Positions 1 through 5,914 of a DNA stretch of 9,053 bases are shown here, one piece after another. Numbering within the stretch: the stretch's first letter is position 1; each line of letters opens with the position of its first letter. The notes beneath the pieces are model-generated. The model searched no databases. It was not told the origin of the DNA and saw nothing but the letters and a program-made list of their open reading frames with translations. The stretch is from the NCBI GenBank assembly GCA_003151555.1, contig PLXU01000079.1, positions 1-9,053 of the forward strand. The letters are read 5' to 3'. This DNA is from Acidimicrobiaceae bacterium. GTDB taxonomy: Bacteria; Actinomycetota; Acidimicrobiia; Acidimicrobiales; RAAP-2. A program made the position numbers and the translations under genes.

Positions 1-203
1 ACCGGATCACCAAACCTTGTCGTGGTCGAAGCGAAGGGCCAGATTGCCGTTTCCGGTTGCGTGACCGGGCCAAGCGCGGTGGTAACGGTCGTCGTTGACG
101 CCGGTGGACTAGGCGCCGGCCCCCATTGACGCCCCGCGACCACGCCCAATGCGCCCACCACAAGCAGCGCGATCACGACTACCACGACCACTTTCTTGCT
201 CAC
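1..203 (-). CDS. Membrane-anchored or secreted protein, N-terminal fragment
   Basis: Only the first 67 codons are in the window; the gene runs off the left edge. Reading from a GTG at 203 on the minus strand gives a start MSKKVVVVVV, a hydrophobic segment to about residue 23, then a Pro/Ser/Thr-rich linker (PPASTTTVTT at about 33-42) and a conserved-looking WPFASTTTRFGDP at the edge. This is the layout of an exported or single-pass actinobacterial envelope protein with an unstructured linker before its folded domain. The Trp-Pro...Arg-Phe-x-Asp-Pro stretch resembles the entry into extracellular Ig-like (Gmad2-type) domains, but the domain itself lies outside the window, so this is a guess. 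No in-frame stop occurs. The Shine-Dalgarno sequence is weak (GAAAG immediately upstream). The TGA of an upstream minus-strand frame overlaps this GTG as GTGA; that frame is part of a transposase relic, so the overlap is probably accidental. Confidence 0.6.
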   Translation of the reverse strand, partial: MSKKVVVVVVIALLVVGALGVVAGRQWGPAPSPPASTTTVTTALGPVTQPETAIWPFASTTTRFGDP

Positions 204-224
204 GCTTTCAGCGTTGTCCGTTCT

Positions 225-430
225 CTACGAAGCCAACAGAGCAAAAGGTCACAAAGTGCGGCAATCTCGCGGCGCGTCTTTCGGGGAACGGGCGATGGAG
301 ATCGTCTCGTCGCAGAACTCCTCCAAGCCCAGTCCTCACTGAGTAGACCGCCAGAGCGAGCCGCGTTGACGACCGCATGGTCGTCGTCGAACACCAGCGA
401 CAGCGTCGAGGGAGTGTGCACTGATTGCAT
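225..430 (-). pseudogene. Decayed N-terminal fragment of an IS1380-like transposase
   Basis: Three pieces on the minus strand lie in family order but in different frames. From an ATG at 430 the frame reads MQSVHTPSTL and then VFDDDHAVVNA (394-362). One frame over, GLGLEEFCDETISI follows at 335-294, directly after an in-frame TGA. Back in the first frame, REIAALCDLLL occupies 271-239. IS1380-type transposases, as I recall them, begin with an FDDxxAVxNAG-like segment, about 11 residues, an LGLEEL-x-DETV-like segment, then a GRKxxTL-like helix. Here 29 nt separate the first two pieces, close to that spacing. At least two frameshifts and a stop make it non-functional, and the DDE catalytic core is absent. 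It ends just before the GTG start at 203. No terminal inverted repeat or target duplication could be recognised. The assignment is from remembered family consensus, not a search. Confidence 0.55.
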
Positions 431-813
431 TGAATGGGTGCCTTCCCTTTCAAGTGAGCTGGTTGAAAGAGACTCCAATTTCACCTGATGGAGGCGCCTT
501 TGTTGCGCATGGTCAGCCCTTCAGATCGGTGATTTCACGGTTGATCCGGGCCAAGCAGTGGACAAAATTGCGTGATTCGAACCACGAGTTTATTTCGGTC
601 TCATATTCGTTGATCGAGTGGACATTTCGGAGGCGCGACGCAACGGGATTGGAGCTTCACACTGGCGACTTGGCTGGATCGTGTGAGTGCTGCTCTGCAA
701 TTCGAAGAGGCGCAAGACAGCTTACGACAATCTTGAGTGATTGGATTTGTGACCTTTGACACTGCCACCTGGCAAAATCGCCGACTTACCTTAAGTAGAG
801 AACCTCTTTATCG
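431..813. other. Gene-poor spacer with a short broken-looking frame
   Basis: No complete gene is convincing here. The longest open frame (plus, 430-759) does not resemble any protein. A different plus-strand frame, open from 614 to a TGA at 734-736, reads with protein-like composition (for example WSFTLATWLDRVSAAL then QFEEAQDSLRQS), forming a plausible amphipathic helix. It has a stop just upstream (611-613) and no good start, so it may be the tail of a decayed gene. A TTGACA at 756-761 could be a -35 box for the cytochrome gene downstream, but no convincing -10 hexamer sits 16-18 bases later. A GATTCGAACC at about 575-585 mimics a tRNA T-loop on the minus strand but no cloverleaf fits. Confidence 0.4.
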
Positions 814-815
814 AT

Positions 816-820
816 GGGAG
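816..820 (+). promoter_or_regulatory. Shine-Dalgarno site setting the cytochrome b start
   Basis: GGGAG at 816-820 is followed by an 8-base spacer and the ATG at 829. The upstream in-frame ATG at 814 overlaps this site and has no Shine-Dalgarno sequence of its own, so translation most likely begins at 829. Confidence 0.65.
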
Positions 821-828
821 TGTTGACC

Positions 829-1515
829 ATGAACGATTCGTCACTTGCGGATTTGACGGTGATCGAGCGCGATCGAGAGTCGTCCGCGCCGGTTCAAACT
901 GAACCGAAGATGATCTTTCGGTTCGCTCTGACCGTGCGCCTGTTGCACTGGTGGCTCGTCGCAACTTTTGCTACGGCCCTTTTAACGGGACTCGCCATGG
1001 GATCAGAAATGGAAAACACCAGCCTGTTACACCTGCACGTCGCAGCCGTGATCGCGATGGGCGGTGGCTTCGTGGTCGCTCTCGTCTTTGGTAACACAAT
1101 GGCAGTTCTTCGTTTCGTGCGAGACGCATTTCTTCCGGATCGAAGTGACTTCGAATTTGTTGCCCGAATGATTGCACGACCATTTCATCGTACCGGCGTC
1201 AGGTGGGGAAAGTTCAATCTTGGCCAGAAAGGTCTCGCGTGGATGATGTTGGCATCCCTTGCGGCGATCATCGTCACGGGCATCAATTCTTGGCACGCGG
1301 ATGGCGACGCCTCGGGTCCGCACCTAACGGCCGTGATCATCGCACTGATTCTTTTGAGCGTGCACGTCTTTATGGCCGTCGTGAATCCGATCACGCGCCC
1401 GGCGCTACCTGGAATGGTCTTCGGACGAGTGAAGCGATCATGGGCACTCCACCACCATGCAAAATGGGTCGAAGAAGAAGATCGTCGATCTGCTAAATCG
1501 GCGGCTCGATCCTAA
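829..1515 (+). CDS. Di-haem cytochrome b, formate dehydrogenase gamma / b561 type
   Basis: This 228-residue protein is a likely membrane quinone-reactive cytochrome b, the subunit that passes electrons between a periplasmic or membrane oxidoreductase and the quinone pool. Four hydrophobic segments lie at about 36-56, 64-88, 135-153 and 166-186. Candidate haem ligands are His40 (RLLHWW) in helix 1, His68 or His70 (LLHLH) in helix 2, and His165 and His179 in helix 4. The 14-residue spacing of the last two matches His155/His169 of E. coli FdnI. The loop GKFNLGQKGLAW before helix 3 and the tail GRVKRSWALHHHAKW also follow the FdnI/FdoI pattern. An N-terminal extension of about 35 residues precedes helix 1. 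No formate dehydrogenase, hydrogenase or other catalytic partner is nearby, so the electron donor is unknown. The start at 829 is chosen for its Shine-Dalgarno site; 814 would add five residues. The 3' end overlaps the end of a possible minus-strand gene. Confidence 0.8.
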   Translation: MNDSSLADLTVIERDRESSAPVQTEPKMIFRFALTVRLLHWWLVATFATALLTGLAMGSEMENTSLLHLHVAAVIAMGGGFVVALVFGNTMAVLRFVRDAFLPDRSDFEFVARMIARPFHRTGVRWGKFNLGQKGLAWMMLASLAAIIVTGINSWHADGDASGPHLTAVIIALILLSVHVFMAVVNPITRPALPGMVFGRVKRSWALHHHAKWVEEEDRRSAKSAARS

Positions 1516-1774
1516 GAGCGAACGCTTGGTCGCGATCGAAGTTAGCCGGCGGCCAAATCCGTGAATCGATTGGTGAAGTAAGTTCGTTGAAGTTGCTCAT
1601 CATGCGAGGAATTCGCAGGCCCGACGCAGCAGGATCGAGGTCTTGCGCTGGCTTGACCCCGTCCGGACCTGTCCAGTGCTGGTGGCCTACGTAATCGACG
1701 TCGCTCCATTCAGTGGCGCCGCTCAACCTCATGAGGCTCCACATTGGAGGGCCCTCCGCATCGACGAGCGACAC
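1493..1774 (-). CDS. Possible 93-residue protein of unknown function
   Basis: I do not recognise this protein. The frame starts at GTG 1774, has a usable Shine-Dalgarno sequence (AGAGG, five bases upstream), and begins 22 bases after the stop of the SGNH hydrolase gene on the same strand, so it could be its operon partner. The product has no cysteine, no membrane segment and no signal peptide. It is rich in Trp, Pro and Asp, with a central GHQHWTGPDG and a tail FDRDQAFALRIEPPI. Its end overlaps the last 23 bases of the convergent cytochrome b gene. Third-position GC is only slightly raised, so coding evidence is modest. It could also be a chance open frame. Confidence 0.35.
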   Translation of the reverse strand: MSLVDAEGPPMWSLMRLSGATEWSDVDYVGHQHWTGPDGVKPAQDLDPAASGLRIPRMMSNFNELTSPIDSRIWPPANFDRDQAFALRIEPPI

Positions 1775-1796
1775 GCTTGCCTCTTTTGGGTGACGG

Positions 1797-2717
1797 TCAC
1801 AGCTTGGGAGGTATCACGGCCGCGATTGCATTGGCAATTACCAAGTAACCCGAGTCGTTCGGGTGAATGTTCGGGCCGTAGGGCTTGGGCGCGCACATCC
1901 AAGTCAATTTGCACTCGTACTGGACGTTAACCGTTGTTGCTTCCTTCTTAGAATTGCGAACAACTCGAGAGTCCTCCACGTGGAAGGCCGTGGCAATATC
2001 CGCCATCGGGACCTTGAATGAGCCATAGACCTGGGAAAAGGACCTGTTCATCTGTCGCAGGGCTGCCACACTATTTGCGGCGAAGACCTCCGCAGATCCC
2101 TCTTTGGTCGACAACGTCAGGTACGGGTTGTAATGCCCAACGCCAATGAAGGAAACGTTTGATCCCGCGGCACTGGTGAGCGCGCGCATTACTTGGCCAA
2201 GTTGATGCCGGAGCAGTGTGAGATGGGGGGCGACGCAGGCGAGGTCTATGTCGAGATGGTGGAGACAGACGTCAAGAGTGTTAAAACCGAGATCCACGGT
2301 GACAAGGGTGACGGCATTGTGGTGTGCGCGAAGGAAGGCGACGGCATCGGAGAGCTGGGTGTCCGGAGCCACGTAGCACGGGTCGGGTCCGTGCAGCATC
2401 GTCGCGATCGATTCGCCGGGGCAACCCAGTTCCGTGAGCCTTAGAGTGACCCCCTTGGCAGCTTCGATTGAAACAAGGCGATTTGAATAGCCTCGATTGG
2501 TCGGTTGGCCGCGCGGGTCGCGTGGCGTTGGCTGAACACCCACGGAGACCGACGCACCGATATCGAGGTAAAGGACAGTCGTCTTTGCGGTGAGGGCTGT
2601 CAATCCGCTCCTTGACGCCGCCGAGGAGCCTCGCGGGTTCGATGGCACGAGCACAGCAATGAATGCGATGAAGATGACAATGGCAGTTGCGGGCGCCAGC
2701 AGGCGCTTCGTGTTCAT
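1797..2717 (-). CDS. Exported SGNH/GDSL-like hydrolase
   Basis: This 306-residue protein looks like an extracytoplasmic SGNH-fold esterase or lipase relative. It starts with a signal peptide or anchor (MNTKRLL then a hydrophobic stretch to about residue 24). The block I nucleophile region is DIGASVSVG, with Ser56 at the GDS serine position although the Asp of GDS is replaced by Ala. Block II glycine is in LGCPGES (98-103), block III is DLGFN (142-146, Asn146), and block V is IHPND (His285). The Asp normally three residues before that His is a Pro, so the catalytic dyad is atypical. Six cysteines (99, 114, 151, 161, 269, 275) could form disulfides in the exported protein. The ATG at 2717 is preferred over an upstream in-frame start at 2783 because it begins the signal peptide and forms a TGATG overlap with the preceding gene fragment, implying translational coupling. 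The substrate is unknown. Confidence 0.8.
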   Translation of the reverse strand: MNTKRLLAPATAIVIFIAFIAVLVPSNPRGSSAASRSGLTALTAKTTVLYLDIGASVSVGVQPTPRDPRGQPTNRGYSNRLVSIEAAKGVTLRLTELGCPGESIATMLHGPDPCYVAPDTQLSDAVAFLRAHHNAVTLVTVDLGFNTLDVCLHHLDIDLACVAPHLTLLRHQLGQVMRALTSAAGSNVSFIGVGHYNPYLTLSTKEGSAEVFAANSVAALRQMNRSFSQVYGSFKVPMADIATAFHVEDSRVVRNSKKEATTVNVQYECKLTWMCAPKPYGPNIHPNDSGYLVIANAIAAVIPPKL

Positions 2718-3079
2718 CAGACGGCCCGTCGAATGGTCACTCGTCCACCTTTTGCTCGTGGGGCGTCTGATGGTTTTTCCCACTGAACAGAGAGTGTGTG
2801 GAGCTGTCGAAGGAGTATGCCGATCTCAAAGACCGCTTTGTCCGACCACGCGAACGGATGAGGACTCGCACCATCGATGAACTCGAGCATTTCTCGCCCG
2901 TTAAGAGCGAATCCTGATCCAATCGGTTTGGGAGCGGCCGAAAAGCCCACGCCCTTCAAGAAAGAAAGAAATGAGATCACGGCGCGACTTTGAGGTTTTA
3001 GGGATCGAAACTCCGTATTCCCCAAACGCGTCGCCGTTGTTGCTCGACCTCCGGCAAGTCCCTCTTCATTTTCACTCAC
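2717..3079 (-). pseudogene. Truncated aminoglycoside phosphotransferase-family (APH) protein
   Basis: The 120-residue frame from GTG 3079 matches the N-terminal half of actinobacterial APH-like phosphotransferases, as I recall that family: an opening LAGG (8-11), a RLGNTEFRSL strand (18-27), FLKGVGFSAAPKPIG (40-54), GREMLEFIDG (61-70) and WSDKAVFEIGILLRQLH (78-94). Whole members run to roughly 250-300 residues and carry a catalytic HxDxxxxN loop and a DWD-type metal-binding motif; neither appears here or in the other two frames before the next gene starts. The last residues (about 105-120) look unrelated to the family, so the gene was probably cut and its 3' half lost. The stop codon overlaps the ATG of the SGNH hydrolase by one base (TGATG), so the frame may persist as a leader for that gene. 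ATP phosphotransfer activity is not expected. Confidence 0.65.
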
Positions 3080-3374
3080 GCCATCATCGTTTCACAGTGG
3101 AGACTACCCAATGGCATTGTAAATCTTGCGTTGCGACTGCGAGAAATCCTGGGGCCGCCTTGCGCAATCTCCGACTGGCGGGTCAACGCGTGGACGCTTG
3201 GAGGGAAGGGCATCGGGATGGGCTCCTAGGGCGCTTCCTAGATAACCCAGTGTGGATTGGCTTTCGTTTCGTGGGGGCGTCAACTGCCGGGTGACCGGCT
3301 GGGTCACCATGTGAGCCCTCGTCATGTGACCTTAGACCCTTGTATTCGTGGGTGCATTCGTCCAGTCTGAATCA
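3080..3374. other. Divergent spacer between the APH fragment and the flavodoxin gene
   Basis: About 295 bases separate the two divergent starts. Neither the plus frame at 2971-3294 nor the minus frame at 3104-3325 resembles a known protein. The segment closest to the flavodoxin gene holds a 7-bp inverted repeat and two CATGTGA direct repeats. Promoters for both genes should lie here, but no convincing -35/-10 pair was identified. Confidence 0.45.
3290..3308. repeat. Perfect inverted repeat, candidate operator
   Basis: GGTGACC (3290-3296) and GGTCACC (3302-3308) are perfect 7-bp arms around a 5-base centre. A further GTCA/TGAC near-palindrome lies about 15 bases downstream. It stands roughly 65 bases before the likely flavodoxin start, the usual distance for an operator or promoter-proximal element. 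No T-run follows, so a terminator is unlikely. Confidence 0.4.
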
Positions 3375-3950
3375 ATGTCGAATCATCAAGAGGTTCCGAT
3401 CACAAGAGTCTTGATTGGATTCGCAAGCGCCCATGGATCAACCAAAGGGGTGGCAGTTAGGATCGGCGAAATCATTCGAGCCGAGGGCTTCGACGTCGAC
3501 GTTCGCGAGTTTGACGAGATTGATTCGATTGACGCGTACGGCGCGGCAATCCTGGGAAGCGCAATTCACAGTCAGAAGTGGCTTCCGCTCGCCGCTGACT
3601 TCATACGCGCGAACAGTACCGCGCTAACCGCTCGTCCCGTGTGGCTTTTTAGCGTCTGCTCGATCGGTGATTCATCCAGTTTCTTCAGTGAACGAATGGC
3701 CCGGCTAATGCGACGACGACGAAAGGAGCCATCGATCATCTCGGAGGTCAGGTCACGACTCGACCCTCGCGATCATCGATACTTTGCGGGAGTAATCGAA
3801 CGATCCCAATGGACGGTTGCGGGCGACCTTTTCCTTAGGTTGTGCGGTGGCACGTTTGGCGATCACCGGGATTGGCCCGACATTGAGCGGTGGGCCTCAG
3901 GAATCGCCACCTCGCTACAGAATGAACCAGGATCCGCTCAGCGGGCCTAA
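3375..3950 (+). CDS. Flavodoxin-domain protein (HemG-like)
   Basis: This 191-residue cytoplasmic protein has a flavodoxin fold that should bind FMN and transfer electrons. The first strand and phosphate-binding loop read VLIGFASAHGSTKG (12-25). They are followed by a Rossmann-like DVDVREFDEID stretch (40-50), then AAILGSAIHSQKW (57-69) and PVWLFSVCSIGD (88-99), the positions that normally flank the isoalloxazine ring. The C-terminal region, RYFAGVIE (135-142) and GDHRDWPDIERWA (162-174), matches the menaquinone-dependent protoporphyrinogen oxidase (HemG)-like flavodoxin group, whose actinobacterial members are mostly uncharacterised. A GTG at 3348 in the same frame would add nine residues; the ATG at 3375 better matches the family start. 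Neither start has a strong Shine-Dalgarno sequence. The gene faces the cys operon end to end. Family membership is confident; protoporphyrinogen oxidation is only a possibility. Confidence 0.8.
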   Translation: MSNHQEVPITRVLIGFASAHGSTKGVAVRIGEIIRAEGFDVDVREFDEIDSIDAYGAAILGSAIHSQKWLPLAADFIRANSTALTARPVWLFSVCSIGDSSSFFSERMARLMRRRRKEPSIISEVRSRLDPRDHRYFAGVIERSQWTVAGDLFLRLCGGTFGDHRDWPDIERWASGIATSLQNEPGSAQRA

Positions 3951-3962
3951 TCGAGAAGATGC

Positions 3963-3981
3963 CTTGACGCCAGTCGTCAAG
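3963..3981. terminator. Possible bidirectional hairpin between convergent genes
   Basis: CTTGACG (3963-3969) and CGTCAAG (3975-3981) are perfect 7-bp arms with a 5-base loop. The hairpin lies between the ends of the flavodoxin gene (3950) and cysA (4069), where a terminator for either strand is expected. No clear T-run follows on either side, so it may only assist termination. Confidence 0.3.
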
Positions 3982-4068
3982 TACATCGACTTTCGCTGGC
4001 CCGACGTGAACCCTCAAACCATGGTGCTCCGATTGTTCGGTTGGCGTAACCTGACCGAGTGATTTGCT

Positions 4069-5118
4069 TCACCGCTGAGAGCCTTTGGCGAAGGGTGTCC
4101 GTTCCTCCTGATCAGAACTGGAAGTGAACTCGTCCCCATCGATCCGGAATACTTCTGGAATCTCGGGCCCCCTGTTCTTCTTGGCACCCATGCGCACGCG
4201 AAGCGACACGTGCTCGCCCACGATGAGATTGAGCCGCTGGGCCTCGTCATGCGTCAATTGGACCCAGGACGACGTACCGTTGCAGTCACTCACCACGACG
4301 CGCACTTCGAAGCCCAATCGGATCACGTCAGTGACGGTCGCGGCCACGCCCTCATCGGGCGCGCACAACTCGATGTCATGAGGGCGATACGCCACTCCGT
4401 TGAGTGTCGTGATGGGACCGAGGAAGCCCTGGACAAAATCGTTGGCGGGCTTGTCATACATGGTGTCGGGCGTACCCACCTGTTCGATGCGTCCCTCGTT
4501 GAGGATCACTAGCCGGTCGGCGATCTCCATGGCCTCGGCTTGATCGTGGGTGACCAGGATGGTCGTGATGCCCAGTTCACGTTGCAGCGAACGCACCCAG
4601 CCGCGCAGTTCTCCTCGCACCTGAGCATCCAACGCGGCGAAGGGCTCGTCGAGCAAGAGCACGTCGGGCTTGATGGCGAGGGCTCGCGCCAAGGCCATGC
4701 GCTGGCGTTGACCACCGGAGAGCTGACGGGGATAACGGTCGGCGAAGGCCTCGAGTCGCACCAGGTGCAACAGGTCGTCCACCTCTTGACGGATTTGCGC
4801 CTTGGGCATGCGCTGAACCTTGAGGCCGTAGGCCACGTTGTCCGCGACCGACAGTTGGCGAAAGGGCGCGTAGTCCTGGAAGCAGAATCCGATGTGGCGA
4901 TCGCGCGCTGGCACGTTGGTGACATCGCGTCCATTCAGTTCGATGTGTCCCTCATTCAGTGGCTCGAGGCCGGCGATGATCCGCAGCAGCGTCGACTTGC
5001 CCGAACCCGAGGGCCCTAACAGCGCGGTCAGCGAGCCCTGGGGTACCTCGTCGGTTACGTCGTCCAAAACGAGGTCGCGGCCAAAATATTTGGTGACTCC
5101 ATTAAGCGAGATACTCAT
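4069..5118 (-). CDS. cysA: Sulfate/thiosulfate ABC transporter ATPase CysA
   Basis: This 349-residue protein is the ATP-hydrolysing subunit of the importer, working as a dimer on the inner face of the membrane. All nucleotide-binding motifs are intact: Walker A GPSGSGKST (35-43), Q-loop Gln81, signature LSGGQ (133-137), Walker B VLLLDEPF (153-160, Glu158) and switch His191. After the ATPase domain comes VGTPDTMYDKPANDFVQGFL, the usual bridge to a C-terminal TOBE-like regulatory domain (about 275-330). The length fits CysA (about 340-365). The ATG at 5118 is chosen because AAAGGA sits six bases upstream; an in-frame start at 5169 would extend deep into cysW. The gene overlaps the end of cysW by 17 bases and is the last of the operon. 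CysA rather than a molybdate or spermidine ATPase is inferred from the sbp-cysT-cysW context. Confidence 0.93.
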   Translation of the reverse strand: MSISLNGVTKYFGRDLVLDDVTDEVPQGSLTALLGPSGSGKSTLLRIIAGLEPLNEGHIELNGRDVTNVPARDRHIGFCFQDYAPFRQLSVADNVAYGLKVQRMPKAQIRQEVDDLLHLVRLEAFADRYPRQLSGGQRQRMALARALAIKPDVLLLDEPFAALDAQVRGELRGWVRSLQRELGITTILVTHDQAEAMEIADRLVILNEGRIEQVGTPDTMYDKPANDFVQGFLGPITTLNGVAYRPHDIELCAPDEGVAATVTDVIRLGFEVRVVVSDCNGTSSWVQLTHDEAQRLNLIVGEHVSLRVRMGAKKNRGPEIPEVFRIDGDEFTSSSDQEERTPFAKGSQR

Positions 5119-5914
5119 TACGTTTCCTTTCACGGTGGCGCGCCACGCCCAAGATGAGCAGCAGGACAATCGACGCCATGGCCAGCAACACGGCGCCGAC
5201 GAAGCCCTGGTAGTTATTGAAGTTCTCGAAGTTGGCGCCGATATCGAGCGTCAGGGTCTGGGTGACCAGCGCGATATTGCCCGAGACGATCAGCACCGCC
5301 CCGTACTCGCCGATGACGCGGGCCAGGGTGAGCGACACGCCGTAGGCAGTGGCCCACGTGATCGAACGCAGGGTTATCGTGAAGAAAATTCGCAGCGGAC
5401 TGGCCCCCAACGTCGACGCCGTCTGTTCTTGATGGTCCCCCAGCTCGCGCAACAGGGGAATCACTTGACGCGACACCAGCGGCAGCGACACGAAGATCGA
5501 GGCCATCACGATGCCGGGAAAGGAGAACATGATCTGCCAACCAAGTTTGGCGAGCAGCGATCCGAACCAACCGCCCTGGGCGTAGACCAACTCCAACACC
5601 AATCCGACGATTATTGGCGAGATGGCGAGCGGCACGTCGATAATGGTGTCGAGCACGCGCGTGAAGCGTGAAGGGTGGCGCACGATCCACAGTGACGCGC
5701 CGACGCCGAAGAGCACGTTGAGGGGCACGGCCACCAGTGCCACCAGGGCGGTCAGGAGAATGGCGTGATCCATTTGCTGATCACGCAACGCCCTAAAGAA
5801 GGCCCCGAAGCCGTGGATGAAGGCCTGCTGGAAGACAAAGATGAGTGGCACCCCGATGAGCACGCCGATATAGCACAGCACCGCAATTCGCAGGGCGACC
5901 GGTGAGCGTCTCAC
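5102..5914 (-). CDS. cysW: Sulfate/thiosulfate ABC transporter permease CysW
   Basis: This 270-residue inner-membrane protein forms half of the sulfate channel together with CysT. About six hydrophobic helices are visible (for example 10-30, 51-75, 95-113, 132-152, 190-212, 236-257). The cytoplasmic coupling loop carries the EAA motif EQTASTLGASPLRIFFTITL (163-182, Gly170), which docks on CysA, and the conserved RVIGEYGAVLIVSGN follows at 199-213. The ending VTQTLTLDIGANFENFNNYQGF is typical of CysW, whose family carries an N-Y-x-x-A/G-F-like segment there. The start is GTG 5914, overlapping the cysT stop by four bases (GTGA), which implies coupled translation. Its own Shine-Dalgarno sequence is weak. 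The 3' end overlaps cysA. Confidence 0.93.
   Translation of the reverse strand: MRRSPVALRIAVLCYIGVLIGVPLIFVFQQAFIHGFGAFFRALRDQQMDHAILLTALVALVAVPLNVLFGVGASLWIVRHPSRFTRVLDTIIDVPLAISPIIVGLVLELVYAQGGWFGSLLAKLGWQIMFSFPGIVMASIFVSLPLVSRQVIPLLRELGDHQEQTASTLGASPLRIFFTITLRSITWATAYGVSLTLARVIGEYGAVLIVSGNIALVTQTLTLDIGANFENFNNYQGFVGAVLLAMASIVLLLILGVARHRERKRNEYLA

Noticed and set aside
555..600. GATTCGAACC resembling a tRNA T-loop on the minus strand
   Set aside because: The stem positions do not pair in the correct register and no acceptor or anticodon arm could be fitted upstream.
3817..4062. Plus-strand 81-residue frame overlapping the flavodoxin 3' end
   Set aside because: Most of it is an out-of-frame reading of the flavodoxin gene, and the short unique tail has no recognisable motif or start signal.
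4540..5671. Long plus-strand frames opposite cysA and cysW
   Set aside because: They are antisense shadows of intact ABC transporter genes and their products are His/Arg/Gln-rich without domains.
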